Positions 1-12,379 are shown, numbered from the stretch's first letter. The stretch: DNA of 64,000 bases from Ancistrus triradiatus (GCA_025084515.1 JAJAGP010000016.1:1129877-1193876); one strand, 5' to 3'. Numbers and translations are program-made. Notes: generated from the sequence alone by a model not told the origin.

Positions 1-393
1 CAGTGAAGGTTTTCAACACTTTATTATAAAATAAGCTCTGTGTTAATGATTTAGGCCAACTGTAGGTTATTGTAAGTGTTTAATACATTAACTTACTTAT
101 CATTACTTATCATAGTATCCTATCTATATCTCCACCATGATACAGTATAGTCCACTCTACCAAAACACATGTTAAACTCCTCAGTTCATGATCAGTTCAT
201 ATAACTTATGATGGATTTGTTGGAACATATCCCCTTCGTAATTCAGAGAGCACCTGTACAATACAACTCCATTAAAACATACAGTACAATGCCTTATACA
301 GTCTGGATTTTCTGGGGGTCTGGAAGTGATTCATTTCGGTTCTCAGCAAAGCTTCTGGAACGAATTAACAACGAGAAATGAGGTACCACTGTA
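1..393. mobile_element. MITE, family D (right part), TA-flanked
   Basis: The right end reads GAGGTACCACTGTA. The same interior and end recur at 46641-47368 and 50395-50722, including the shared stretch TTTTCTGGGGGTCTGGAA. It is non-coding. The left end lies outside the window. The TA-ended terminus suggests a Tc1/mariner-mobilised MITE; this is inferred from the ends alone. Confidence 0.6.
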
Positions 394-430
394 ATGCATT
401 CTGCCATAGTGCAGACAGCCAGACTGCTTA

Positions 431-1070
431 TTGTTCCAGTATATACTGCATTCTGTCATTTGCATACAGCCATACAGCATACTGCTTGAGTATATATTAC
501 ATACAGCCATACAGCATACTACTCTAGTATATACTACATGCCATATTGTCATATACAAGACATATTGCAAACTGCTCTACTGCATACTCACTCACTTTCT
601 TATCCGCTTGATGCTGTACCGGCTCTCCCGCAACCCTGCACACTGTATTCAGTCAAAATACATACAACCACACTGCAACCTGCTCCAGTATACACTGCAT
701 ACAGCCATACTACATATTGCATATGGTCATAATGCCCCAGTAGTATGTACTGTATCCTGTCCCAGCATACACTGCCTACTGCTATTCCACATGCACTACA
801 CCAGTATATACTGCCATGCTGTCTCAATGTGTATTGTATATTTCTATACTGCATTCTGCCCGTGTTTACTGCATATTGCATACTGCCATACCATAATACA
901 AGCCATTGTAAGTTAAGGGCCTTCCAAGGACCCAGCAGTGACAGCTTGGCAGAGGTGGGATTTGAATCCTGGACCTACTGGTCCACAGTCCAGTATCATA
1001 ACCACTAAGCCACCACAGCCCTGCATATACTCCCTAATGCCTTCTACTACAGCAGTATACAATATGGTTA
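431..1070. repeat. Degenerate satellite-like tract (TACTGCATACAG-type unit)
   Basis: Variants of CAGTATATACTGCAT and GCATACAGCCATAC recur irregularly. The open frames here on both strands are Tyr/His/Cys-rich products of the repeat, not genes. A SINE fragment lies in the right part. Confidence 0.6.
905..1022 (-). mobile_element. tRNA-derived SINE (5' part, truncated)
   Basis: Reverse complement of the window-wide SINE: polymerase III B-box-like GGATTCAAATCC and the TGGTGGCTTAGTGGTTA head are present. The V-domain tail (CTCTGGATAAGGGCGTCTGC in other copies) is missing. Confidence 0.7.
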
Positions 1071-1135
1071 CACTTTGCAAGAATTGTTATTTGGGACACT
1101 ACACAATTAATTGACTGGTAAGTGCTCCGGGCTAC

Positions 1136-1713
1136 TACCGTATTTTTCGGACCATAAGGCGCACTTAAAATCCTTTAACTCTCTCAAAAATCGACAGTGC
1201 GCCTTAAAATGCGGTGCGTCTAATGTATGAATTCATTCTGGTTGTGCTTTCTGACCTAGAACCGATTGTAGATGGTACACGGCGCTCATAAATCTGTCAA
1301 AATGTTTTAGCATGGCCTTGGTAAGTTACGAAGCTTACGGCCACCGTAGTGCGCAGCATCGCGGAGTAATACGGTATGTGCTTCAGCATTAGGGTACGTG
1401 CATTCATTCATTCATTCATTTTCGAAGCGGATTTCAAACACAACGCTATCAGTCACGCAGTACAACACGGACATAGAGCAGCTGTGAGAGAATTCAACAT
1501 TAACGAATCAATGGTACGGAAGGGAGGAAGCAAGAAGACGCCCTGCGCCAGGTGAAGACCAAACTGAGCTTCCGACGGAACTTAAGGGTTTTGTTTCATT
1601 TAATGCGTCTTATAACCCGGTGCGCTTTATGTATGAACATAGATCTGTTAGCAGCCGATCATTGATATTGCGTCTTATAATCCGGTGAGCTTTATGGTAC
1701 GAAAAATACGGTA
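1136..1713. mobile_element. pogo/Tigger-type MITE, copy 1
   Basis: Terminal inverted repeats CCGTATTTTTCGGACCATAA and the matching GGTACGAAAAATACGG, flanked by TA on both sides (1136-1137 and 1712-1713). A second copy lies at 7519-8046. Near 1470-1560 is a remnant of a helix-turn-helix DNA-binding coding stretch (reads roughly REFNINESMVRKGRKQEDA), typical of pogo transposase N-termini. The catalytic domain is absent, so it is non-autonomous. Confidence 0.8.
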
Positions 1714-2892
1714 ATCAAAAGGTTATGAGTTCAAATCTCAGCTCTGTCAGGGTGCCGCTATTGGGTTCTTCACCTATTAAATTTACTGCATACCTTTATA
1801 ACATTTCTGGTCATTCATTATAAAGTGTTGATCTTGCTTAAATGTCAATAAAACTGAAAAATTGGGGTATTCTAAAGCTTTTGAAAAATTGAATGTGTAT
1901 ATAAACTTTATAATAAAATACTTACCTGCCTTGTATGTTAACTGCTGGAGCACTATAATTTCCCTTTTGAGATGAATGCAGTGCTATCATTTCTGAAGGA
2001 TTTAGCCTGGCTATTTTGTATAGTACACCATTTTCAACTCAGCCCAAGGCTTGCAAAACAGTAGGTTATGTTGTTAAAGAACAGCTTTCATAAATTGCTC
2101 AAAAATCAATAATCATATCAGTTGAAACGACACAGAGCATGTCACACAGACTGATGAGCAGGTAAGCTGGGCACAGCAGCTTTAATCCCTTCCCACTGTC
2201 TCTTCACTTGGAATGGGAAAATGCCGAGATAGATGGATTGAAGCATGGAAGAAGCAGACAGGATTGGTAGGGTTCAGCTTGTCGGTGATTGCTTAGCGTG
2301 ACTGGTGATGGCAGATGCATTAATGCAGACATCTCTATCCCCAATGAGCCAGGTACAATCCAGCTCCTACCCAAGACACTTCAAGTGTGAAAGTGATGCT
2401 TTGCATGACCGGTAGCTTAGCTGCGGAAATAATGATTGTCTGTGTTATGCCTCCTCAGAGCAAGACACACATATAAGATCCCTGGGGGGTGGAAATTGGA
2501 TATATTTCTTCATGTTGCCCTAATAACAGCACTAACTCTCCTAGATCATTTAGTTTTTCATGAGACTCTTCTGCCATTCTGTGATACCTGTTGACACTGC
2601 TGTTTACACGATTTGCACAAAACTCAATCTGGCCAACATCTGACAATCCTGCTTTATGTTACAGTTATCCATATGTGCAGCTTAATGACATTCAGGGCTG
2701 ACGTCGGTGGGTCATTTGGTGAGGCAGTGCACCTCATCTTCATTCCCCTCTAAACATTTCTGATGTAGCCTAATTAATATGTGTTTTATTACTGTTAATC
2801 AGCTAATTAAGCAAATGAACATATAATAACAGCATTACATTATGATTGGGTATGTCTTTAACTATGTGATAACATAGATGATATCTGGGATT
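1714..2892. other. Unassigned intergenic DNA
   Basis: AT-rich, with no recognised gene or repeat. The only frame with protein-like composition is a 63-codon one on the minus strand (2455-2646); I could not identify it. Confidence 0.5.
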
Positions 2893-3079
2893 GTGGTGGC
2901 CTAATGGTTAATGCATTGGACTATGGACCATAAAGTCCAGGGTTCAAATCCCACCTCTGCCATGCTGCCACTGTTGGGTCCTTGATCAAGGCCATTAACC
3001 CACAATTGCTTGGGCTGTAAGACTGTATCAATTGTAAGTCGCTCTGGATAAGGGCTTCTGCTTTATGACATAAATGTAG
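2893..3079 (+). mobile_element. tRNA-derived V-SINE, near full length
   Basis: Head GTGGTGGCCTAATGGTTAAT, B-box-like GGGTTCAAATCCC, middle CCCACAATTGCTTGG, V-domain GTCGCTCTGGATAAGGGC, and a short AAATGTA tail. This is the window's main SINE family. Confidence 0.85.
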
Positions 3080-3599
3080 CTGTTTTTAAGAAGTAGAGTT
3101 GAGAAGATCAGTGCTGGAAGTTGAAAGTATAAGATGATTTTATGCATCTATTTACAGAGAAGATTTTTAGGTAGCTCCAATGCAAAGCTAACGAAACACC
3201 AAATATGTCTTGGCTGCTAAGCCAAAAGTTGTGTACATAGGTGTTTTCAATTAACAATTTTAAGGTAGTAAATGCAGTTTGAGTGTTGGCATTGAGTGTT
3301 AGGGTGTGTTGCCATTTGTTCATCTTTTTCCTAGACATCTTTTTGTGATCTAAACAATGCACCTGTCTGGGATTTGCTTAAATTGTCTTGGATTTGGCTT
3401 TGCTTTCTGTGCTGCTTTATACCAGTATTTCCCAAACACTTCTGCAGTGCCCCCTTCAACACACACATACAGGTTTTTTGCTATCAAGCTCCACTGGAAT
3501 TTAATTTTAAACTTTGTAATTCATACAAAACTGCGACTTCTTATTGAACCAAAAAACATAAAGTGAGAAATCACCTTTACAGTGGAATTAATACAAGTG

Positions 3600-3830
3600 A
3601 CCTGCATTATGTGTATTAAATTTGTAAAAAGTTTGGAGGATCTACAGACTCAGCTACAACATCTGTGGGACAAATGTGCCACAGAATACCATACGGAACC
3701 TGTATGCCTCCATGCCCAACCGTATCTCATCTTGTATCCAGGCTAGAGGTGGCCAAACAGGGTAACTAGAGCCTCCTTTCAATTGTAGAGTTTTCCCCAA
3801 TAAACTTACCCTTTCACTGTAATATTGTAA
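3600..3830 (+). mobile_element. Tc1-type transposase C-terminus fossil
   Basis: Frame-shifted translation gives pieces resembling LWDxxPQNTIRNLYASMPNR and ARGGxTGY, which are C-terminal Tc1 transposase motifs. No terminal repeats were recognised. It is an old decayed copy. Confidence 0.5.
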
Positions 3831-3849
3831 TCACTTACACATCAAAGTC

Positions 3850-6340
3850 ACATTCATTCATATAAAGTTTCTTTCGATCCCAGCAACTCCTTTTTGATGC
3901 ATTATTTTTTGTCATTGACAAAAAATAACTCAATAACATAACTTGCACTGCTTCTATAGATACACATAGATTTGGGTTTTTACTCTCCTGACCTGTTACT
4001 GACAAAGTATATGTATTCAGTGCAGCATACCATACAGTAGCTGAGAAAAGAGTAGAGTCCTGTTGGCAGTAGTCCTGCTCCATTCTTCCCCTGAGTGTAA
4101 TAAAGGCTGATTAGAGTTAAGGCAGTTGGTCAGACCCCCTTCGCTCTGCCAGCTGCTGCATCACACTGCAGTCTGTCATCTGTGAAATGAAGTTCAGATG
4201 GACAGTTAGATGCCTGCTGAAAAAGGCCACTATGATGGAGGAAATTAGGGTAGGGTGAGCAGAGTGAGGAAATAGAGACGGGGAGAAGACGGGGAGCCGA
4301 CAGTAAGAAGAACTGTGACACATCTGACCTTGAGACAAATCATGTCTTTCCCACAGCTGGCATGAATCACTGTCACAGAGGTTGGGGGAGGTAAATGAAT
4401 CTTCAGCATCCTCTCTCTCTCTGTTACTTTTTCTCAGATCAGCCCTCCATGTCCTAACCTTAGCCCTCCATGGTAGAGAATGCTTCCACTCTAACAATTT
4501 TAATTAACCCTGACTCTTCTTCTGAGCAGGAGATGTGACTTTATACTGGATGTTAAATGTTTGGAGGGTGCCCCATGTCAGTACTATGGCCTGGCCATTG
4601 ATAATACAAAATTGGACAGCTTCTCATTTAGTCTAATTCACTTTGTGACAGATTTAGAGAAGAGATTAATGTTCAAATCAGTTTTTCCCTCACAAACTGG
4701 AATAAAATAACCCAGCCATACTTTGTAGGCTGCCATTCCAAGAACACGTGTTTGAACAAGCCATTCATATTTGGCTCCCTTTCTTATGTCAAGTGAGGAT
4801 GTAATAGAATTATACCCCCAATCTAAATATCTCAGCGTTAGATTATACTTTTACGAATGCGTGCCATCTTTTCCAGCAGAACCACTAAGCACAAGAGCTG
4901 CACAGACAGGCACAAATCCCTACATCAGCCCCCAGCCTCAGACTACAGAACAGCTGAGTGGATGAAGTTTCGCTTTGATGACAATCACCCAAGGTTATAG
5001 GTTAAATGCCATTAAGCAAAAACATTCAGAACATTGAATGATTGAATGTTGGTCAAAAATACATAGAATTGAATACATAGCACATAGAATTGGTTCAAAA
5101 ATAGTGTAAATAATTTACAGTTGTATTCATTCCAAATTGGACTGGGAAATATGTTATGGTTCATCAAATTTATTTGATATCACACTACCATGTAGCATGT
5201 AATGCCTAATGCAGATTAACATACTACCGTATAGTGTATAATATTTGTGCAATTTTGGAGCAGATAGCTTGAATGCAGTCTTCACTGACATTGATTAATA
5301 CCAATCCTGGACTGAGAACAGAACCTTTCCTAAAAGAAGGATTAACTACCAGCTGCCTGTGGAAAACAATTGTAGATGAGGGAAATGTAATTATTTAAAA
5401 ATAATATCTTTTTAAGCCATTTAGCATTAGCTTACACTAATAGCCAACACTAGCAATTTAGGTAGGAAAATAATTGTCATTACTTGCTTCAGGAGCCACA
5501 ATGATGTTAACACTATTAGGTTGTGAGTTGAATGTATGGCAAAATGAGAGTTTAAGATGTCTCCAGAGTGTTTCTAGCTGCTGATGTTATTCAGAAGATG
5601 TGCATTACTTGCCGTGAATCATAGAGGGAGGGGGGTGAGTAGTGGCTCATTGTTATTTAAAGGAACAGGCACTCAAAACCAGTCATTATGTAACGAATTT
5701 TAATATATTGTAAGAAGGATGTTTGACCAAATCATGTCACTTCATGATATTTCATTAAGACCCCAGGAAACTTAGTTAAAACGACGCATTTAAGGACATG
5801 AGCATCAGTGTTTGACCAAATTTTAAAGAGTACTAAACAGCATGTCATGATAAAAATGTTTGTCAGAGAAGTGCTACACCCCTGTTGACACAGTGTTATA
5901 TTTTGACACCAAGTGGCATATTCAGTTCATATTTGTAGTTTATAACCATATGGGGAAATTATAATAGTGATCTCCTGTGATCTCTGTTGGTTCTCCTAGA
6001 CAACATGAGATCAAATGAAGAGAAAACGAGACACAGGCAAAGCAAACTTCTAAGCAAAAAGCCTCTAGTAATCTCCCATTGAGTTTAAGCAGAGATCTCC
6101 GTAAAGACTCGTGCTCGGATAAACATCTTGATTCTCATGTTTATTTGCTGCTGATAAAAAACAAATGGAGCTCTCAAAATAAACGTAAAGATTTCTCATT
6201 CATACTGTTACGATGTGCCTCTATAAAAATCGGCGAACCATATTTCACAGAAAATAAAAAAGCTTTAGGACCCAATTGCAGTTAGCTCCAGATGGAAATA
6301 GTGAACCAAAAAGGTATGAATGAATGAATAAAGAAACTAA
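3850..6340. other. Unassigned intergenic DNA
   Basis: No gene, splice-supported exon or clear repeat was recognised. Frames on the minus strand (for example 4117-4497) have no family resemblance and are probably chance. Confidence 0.45.
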
Positions 6341-6359
6341 ATACACAAAAACGAACTGA

Positions 6360-6450
6360 AATAAAGCTGCCCCTATATTGGCTGGAAGCTGGGAACCAAA
6401 CCCCGATCTCCAATGTCAAGGTCCATTGCTCTAGCGTCATGCCACCACTG
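6360..6450 (-). repeat. Possible tRNA-like SINE head
   Basis: The reverse complement reads TGGCATGACGCTAGAGCAAT, then GGGGTTTGGTTCCC, spaced like A and B boxes of a tRNA-derived SINE. The surrounding 6280-7090 is unusually GC-rich for this region but otherwise unexplained. Confidence 0.35.
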
Positions 6451-7518
6451 GACTTAAGCAGACACGAGGGGCTAACCAAGGAGCCGCATGCAGGGGACTC
6501 AAACACAAAAGAGTGATATTAAAACAAAAGGAGGGACAAAATAAAGCCACTGACAGCTCCTCGATGGGCAGTGGCGAGAGTGGGGCGAACACAGAAGAAA
6601 ACGCTTTAAAAAAAAAAAAACAACTGTGACATGAGCGTCGGGGATTCCCTAAGATCCCAGAGGCTGTCCGAGACAAGCCATGGTACTACGGGCTCCCCGA
6701 GCATGAAATGGACACGAAAGTGAATGCGTGAAGCGAGACGGTACTACCAGTCGTAAGTAGCGTGAAATGGACGTGGAAATGAGCGGAAATAGCATTAACC
6801 CAGACATGCTGACCCCCTAAAATGGGCCACGAATGACACCAGTGAGATCTATAACAGCGTGTAAGCCAGCATTGGATAGCGACCAACAATGCACAAGGGT
6901 GCGACACCTGACTGAGGTAGAGTGTGCTCTTTAAAAAAAAAAATCACTGATACCACAATCATGCTCACTGCGAGGATCCCGGTGTGTCAGCCAAGCCAAC
7001 GCTGCCCTATAGTGAGGGCTTGGAGGGATCCCACAGTACTTGAGGGGTCCTTAGACATACCAACAATTTCTTTGCTTTAAAGTGTTACAAAATATTAGAA
7101 TTACTAGAATTTGTCAAATATTGGCCAGGCTAGGCTATTTATATGGCTCTGCCTGTGACAATGTTTTTCTCCCTAAAACATTTTCTTATTCGGCATTTGA
7201 ATAGATGCCCAAATGATGGAATCAGCAATTCCTTAGCTTCTGACCTGTGTTTGTAAACACTTACCTGTGTTTTGTCTAATTCTATTTCTGATTAGGACAT
7301 TAAAAATCTGTGAAAGAAATAATGTGGACATGAGAAACAGCATTACGATTCTTACAGAATGAAAGAGCAACCATTGAGCATTACATTTTTATATGGATTT
7401 TCAGTTCCGTGTCCTGCCTGTCAGAGGGAGAGATATTTTAGAGGGGTAGCACTCGAGAGCTTATTAGTCACAACAAAATTGTGCCTTTCCTTCAGGATGC
7501 TGCCTATAATACCTATGG
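6451..7518. other. Unassigned, partly GC-rich DNA
   Basis: GC-rich up to about 7090 with two short A-runs (6606-6618 and 6932-6942), then AT-rich. No gene was recognised. It may be an unclassified repeat. Confidence 0.35.
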
Positions 7519-8046
7519 TACCGTATTTTTCGGACCATAAGGCGCACTTAAAATCCTTTTAACTTTCTCAAAAATCGACAGTGCGCCTTAAAATGCGGTG
7601 CGTCTAATGTATGAATTAATTCTGGTTGTGCTTTCTGACCTAGAACCGATTGTAGATGGTCCAAACACGGTGCTCATAAATCTGTCAAAAAATGTTTTTA
7701 GCACACGGCCTTGGTAAATTACGAAGCTTACGGCCACCGTAGTGCGCAGCATAGCGGAGTAATACGGTAATATGTGCTTCAGCATTAGGTTACGTGCATT
7801 CATTCATTTATTTTCGAAGCGTGATTTCAAACACAACGCTATCCGGTCACGCAGTACAAACATGGACATAGAAGCAGCTTGCGAGAGAATTCAACATTAA
7901 CGAATCAATGGTACGGAAGTGGAGGAAGCAAGAAGACGCCCTGCGCCAGGTAAAGACCAAACTGAGCTTCTGACGGAACTTAAGAGTTTTGTTTCATTTA
8001 ATGCGTCTTATAGCCCGGTGCGCTTTATGGTCCGAAAAATACGGTA
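7519..8046. mobile_element. pogo/Tigger-type MITE, copy 2
   Basis: TA-flanked (7519-7520 and 8045-8046) with near-perfect termini CCGTATTTTTCGGACCATAA and GGTCCGAAAAATACGG. It closely matches the copy at 1136-1713 and keeps the same helix-turn-helix coding remnant (around 7860-7950). Confidence 0.85.
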
Positions 8047-8846
8047 ATTTGCAGGTATGAGGGCCTATGAGTGAAATCTATATCAAGTAGTGCACCTGAG
8101 GTCAGATTGCAAAAGTGAGATTGTGTTGCTCATTCTCAGCACAGCAGTCATGCTCACATCATTGTGACACACCCAAGATTCAGTTAGTGGCCCATAAGTC
8201 CCCATGAGTATATTGTATGCAACCTTTAAATGGTTATTACCAGCTAATTTACTTTTAACCAAAAGCCAATTTTGTACACATTAAGCAAATTATTGTACAG
8301 CACATTCCTGCACCATCAGTGTAACCAGTCAATTCCAATTAGCATACATTAGTGTTTCTCCATGATCATCCTCAAATACTCTTTCTTTCCCCTAACCTGA
8401 CCAATTTGTGCTTGTAATTTAGCTGTAAGAGTTAACAATAATTGCCATCATATGCAAAGCAAACATATGTGTTAGTTAGCAAGTCAAATTGACATAATAT
8501 TATACCTTTTTTTTGTTAATCTGAGTTTGATTGTGGATGTTTTGCTGTATGAAAGTACAGTTGTATAAATGTTTAGGTAAAACTCCAGCCTTGTTAACAA
8601 AATAGTTCAGAGTCTGGTATTTTTTTTCTTTTTCTTTTTCTTATTAGTGCTAGGTTTTTTGGAAAAATGTTCGAAGCCATTTGGGCAGCCCATATAAAAC
8701 TTCTTCTTCATTTCTTCAACCCAACAAATCTAGACACTTTGAACTCAAGGTGAACATCATGGGCAGTGTTAGCAGATTGTGTTTTTCATTTTTTTATGAT
8801 TTTACTAATTGAAATATCTTCTGAATGCAGTATTACACAGAATTGA
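8047..8846. other. Unassigned AT-rich intergenic DNA
   Basis: No feature recognised apart from pyrimidine tracts near 8620-8645. Confidence 0.45.
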
Positions 8847-9035
8847 GCTTGCTGTTACAGCTGCACTTCTTTATTTAGCAGTTTTCTTATCCATTTGAGG
8901 GATAGCTGAGCTGCTTGCTTTCTTTTTTTTTTTTTTCGCCACACCCCCTCCATGTTCTGATTGGTCCCCTCACAGAACCAATCATTTGTAATACTGGCCG
9001 TAGAAGATATTTCAGTAACTAAAACTCCAAAGAGC
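8847..9035 (+). mobile_element. LTR-like fragment next to gypsy pol remnant
   Basis: CCCTCCATGTTCTGATTGGT and GAGATATTTC-like text match the repeat at 24241-24598, which also carries AATAAA. The left 70 bp are present in inverted orientation relative to that copy. Its position directly before gypsy pol coding text suggests it belongs to the same element; that is inference. Confidence 0.45.
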
Positions 9036-9052
9036 ATGATGTCATCAGCGGG

Positions 9053-9472
9053 AAAGCAGTGGCCATCAACCTGCTCCAGGTGGAAGCAGTCCAACAACGG
9101 TACATCCTGAGTGACCTCAGCTACAGAGCTTCTTGGGCGTACTCGAGCGTCATACTCCTGTCCGTTCTACGAAGCTTTGCCAACATCTCTCATCTCACCA
9201 TAAAGACAGTGTCCTTTAATTGCACTATTGAAGCTGAAGAGGCCTTCCAGTTTCTCCGAGTGGCACTCATCATAACTCCTGTCTTGGCTCTCCCAAAGCA
9301 CAGCGTCATGTTTGTAGTGGACTCTGATGCCAGCAACGAGGGAATAGGAGCTGTGTTGGCCCAGTGCTGTCAGTACTGCGAGTGGTTGGAGGATAGTCAA
9401 GAGCAGTGGGAGCAGTGTGCGACTGCCATTGACAGTGGCAGAAGGACACCTGTTCCACAGCCAGACTACTAA
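9053..9472 (+). pseudogene. Ty3/gypsy-type pol fragment (RT end / RNase H start)
   Basis: An open stretch encodes motifs of the RT-to-RNase H junction of Ty3/gypsy LTR retrotransposons: EAEEAFQFLRVAL, then PVLALP, then DASNEGIGAVLAQ. The upstream text is diverged but still aligns with the connection region. The frame ends at 9472 soon after the RNase H start. Protease, most of the RT, integrase and gag were not found, so this is a dead fragment of an endogenous retrotransposon. Confidence 0.75.
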
Positions 9473-9976
9473 AGCTTACTGATCCCAATGGGACTTTGTG
9501 GCAGAGCTCGAGGAACTGTTGTATCATCACTATAGACTATGCATTGCCCTGATGGCTTAGGACACTTTGGGTTTCAAAAACACTAAAGAAGCTTGGCCTG
9601 GGCTGCATTTGGATTCTTAACTGTTCTGTTGTGTTCTGGTCAATTTTGGCCAATTATGATTCATAACTATAGTTTTTGTCATCTGGCTGATGTAAGGCTT
9701 TGATGACTCTGTTCAGATAATGCATACAAATATACAAAATTACTGATAACAGGTTTTATTGACTTTTATTAAATTTTTCAAATTTGTAATCTCTGTGGTG
9801 TTCCGGTCAGATCTAACTATAGAAAATGAATCAAATTAAAAGGATGTGCAAATCCTGTAATTCTGACTAGCAAAGATTTTGCTTAATAGATGCAATACAC
9901 AACTTTTTTAATGGTTCCAGACACATTTGACTGCTAACACTGATTTTACGTAATAGTGTTGAAGTGTTAAGACTAA
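9473..9976. other. Unassigned intergenic DNA
   Basis: Nothing recognised; AT-rich. Confidence 0.45.
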
Positions 9977-10169
9977 ATGTTTACATTTACAGCATTTAGC
10001 AGACACCCTTATCCAGAGCGACTTACAACTGATGCAATCTTACGATCCAAGCAATTGTGGGTTAAGGGCCTTGCTCAAGGACCCAACAGTGACAGCTTGG
10101 CAGAGGTGGGAGTTGAACCCTGGACCTTCTGGTCCATAGTCCAGTACCTTACCCGCTAGGCTACCACAG
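9977..10169 (-). mobile_element. tRNA-derived V-SINE, full length, antisense
   Basis: Starts on the plus strand with the reversed tail (TTTACATTTACAGCATTTAG) and ends with the reversed tRNA head (GCTAGGCTACCACAG). Confidence 0.85.
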
Positions 10170-10235
10170 TATGTTTATATACTAGTTCACGGTGTGGCAC
10201 TTAGTGTCCTTTTTTTAAAAACCAAAATACATTAT

Positions 10236-10713
10236 TTAGATAAAAGTTTGTGGACACCCCTTCTAATTACTGAGCTCTGCTATTTTGGCAACACATTTGT
10301 AACACATTCAAATAAAGCTTAAATTTCTGGATTCTCCATGGATAAACAATACAGTGGAATGGGTTATGATGAATAACCAGAATCTTAATATGACACATTT
10401 ATAGGTTTCTGCTTCCAAGAAGTCAGTTCATCAACTTTCTGCCCTGCTGTCCTTAAACAATGTTCATAAAGAATTGATTTGCCAGCTTTGATGAAAACTT
10501 GGATTGCACAGAAGCTTGACCTCAGCTATATGAGACACAGTGAAAATGCACTGTTATGCCAAAAGTGAGTCAGGGCTTATTGTTTTATCAGAAGCCAACC
10601 TTACAGTCATGTTCCAAAATAGTGGAAAGACGTCTTAGAAGAAAAAAGGCTGTTGTAGCAGCATACTAATACCCATGCTTGGGATATAAATTCCAGGTGT
10701 CCACAAACTTTAT
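10236..10713 (+). mobile_element. Non-autonomous Tc1-derived element
   Basis: Inverted termini AAAGTTTGTGGACACC (left) and GGTGTCCACAAACTTT (right). The interior contains AATAGTGGAAAGACGTCTTA, resembling the C-terminal transposase region of a common fish Tc1 family. Heavily decayed. Confidence 0.6.
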
Positions 10714-11893
10714 GTCTATGTGGTGTTTGTTCACTTTACTAAGTAATTACACTAATGGTACTGCAGTGGATCACAATATAAAGTGGATCGCCATAAATTG
10801 TGCAACAGGTGTTGTTGAGTATACGTAATACATAGGGTGAACCTATATATATATATATAAGGAGAAAAACAACACACACAGTGGTAACTTCAATCAGCAT
10901 CTATTAACAAACTGAGAATTGATCAATGGTTTAATTTTTACAGACTAATGCAAAATAGGACAATCACATCCTGAGAAAGCAGCACTTTGCAGAAGTGAAT
11001 TAATGCTCCTTCCCTTTGGGTTTCAGCTAACAGTCCAAACTGTGGGCTGGAAGAACGTTTTATTTACAGTTATTTACCTTGTAATTAAGCTCAACTGTAG
11101 TGCAATCACACTAGCTTACTATCTCATTGATAGGCCACAATTAAATACACCATAAATAAGGACAAATGGCTTAGAGACAAAGACCTGGAGAGAAGCTCTG
11201 AAAGAAACACAGGTTTCGATTCATGAAGATGAAATAACTGGATTTATCTAGAGCATGGTGGTATGGGTGATGGATGCTGATGTGTGCAGGGCTTGTGGGA
11301 CCTGCCTGAGAGTCCAGGCAAGAATTCAAGTACAGGAAACTGGGATGTGATTATGGGCCATTACGCAGTGATAGCTGCCCTCAGCAAGATACCACCGAGT
11401 GTAATAACACGCTGAAAAAAAATACACAAGGAAACACAAACATTCATCACGGTGCTGTGACTGTGAGGTGATGAACGATGAAATAAAATCCTCCCTCAAG
11501 GCTAGGAAAAGTACAATATACTACATTATAAGAAGAACAGCAGATTGGCAATCTCAATCTAAGATCCAAATCTGTTGCACTATTAATATATCAATATTGC
11601 CGGAACTGCCAACACAATTTACTGGCTAATACATTGCATTCCCTCTTTGTCATTATACTAACTACAGGGTGTGGAAATTGTTTCTGTGCTTATCACAAAC
11701 CACCTGAATATGTTTTTCTTAGAAGTTATTCAGTGAATCCTTAACCTCCTGAGACCTCGCATCCCCCACATGAGGACATGACGTTTTGGGTTTGGTACAC
11801 CTTATGCTTCATTCTGCTTAACTCAGTCCTCATTTGTAGACACTATTGAGCATCATTGATGCTCATACAAAAAATCCAGTCCAGTACCCATAC
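10714..11893. other. Unassigned intergenic DNA
   Basis: No gene recognised. A short (TA)n run lies at about 10844-10858. Confidence 0.45.
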
Positions 11894-12321
11894 TGTTATG
11901 TCAGATGGAGGTGGAGTCTCCGGATTTTTTTAAACCAATATGCAGCGTGCCACACAAGAGAGCGGAGTTGATGTGGTGTTCAAAAAGGAGCAGTTTATTT
12001 ACAGTGAAGTGCGAGTGCAGAAGTGCAAGTGTGTAAGTCTGTGAGTGCAGAGGGTGGCGATCCGTGGCGATCTGCTCCCTGGTGCGGGGAGAAACCAAGC
12101 TGTAAAAAGCACAGGCTGATTGTCAGGGAGAGGCGGGCCCCAGTAAGCAGCAGCAGACTTAAAACAACGGCAGAGGAGGCGCATCAGGCACAACAAGCAA
12201 ACATGAAGCAATCTATTAGAGACTCAGCATAAAACAGAGAAGCAGCATAAAATACACCACACCACCCAAACTGAAGATAAACAGGGTGAGTGAAGCCCTT
12301 CACAGGGTACACCCCGTAACA
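11894..12321 (-). mobile_element. Probable solo LTR
   Basis: Read on the minus strand it begins TGTTACGGGG and ends TGACATAACA, i.e. TG...CA ends. It holds AATAAA in TGTAAATAAACTGCTCC about 110 bp before the end, as expected for an LTR polyadenylation signal. Flanking 5-mers CATAC (11889-11893) and CGTAC (12322-12326) differ at one base and could be a target-site duplication. No internal retrotransposon coding sequence adjoins it. Confidence 0.6.
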
Positions 12322-12379
12322 CGTACCCTCTTCTTCCCTAGCCATGCCTTTGTAATGTGTGCAGCATGTGGTTTTGCTT

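Noticed and set aside
2455..2646. Minus-strand 63-codon frame with protein-like composition (contains NRYHRMAEESHEKLNDLGEL)
   Set aside because: No family recognised and no convincing splice sites or neighbouring exons; could be chance or part of an unknown gene. A translated search would decide.
4117..4497. Minus-strand 126-codon frame
   Set aside because: No recognisable domain; low-complexity Ser/His-rich text and no splice context.
9053..9472. Endogenous retrovirus
   Set aside because: Only a short RT/RNase H piece of Ty3/gypsy type; no gag, env or integrase seen, so a retrotransposon fragment is the simpler call.
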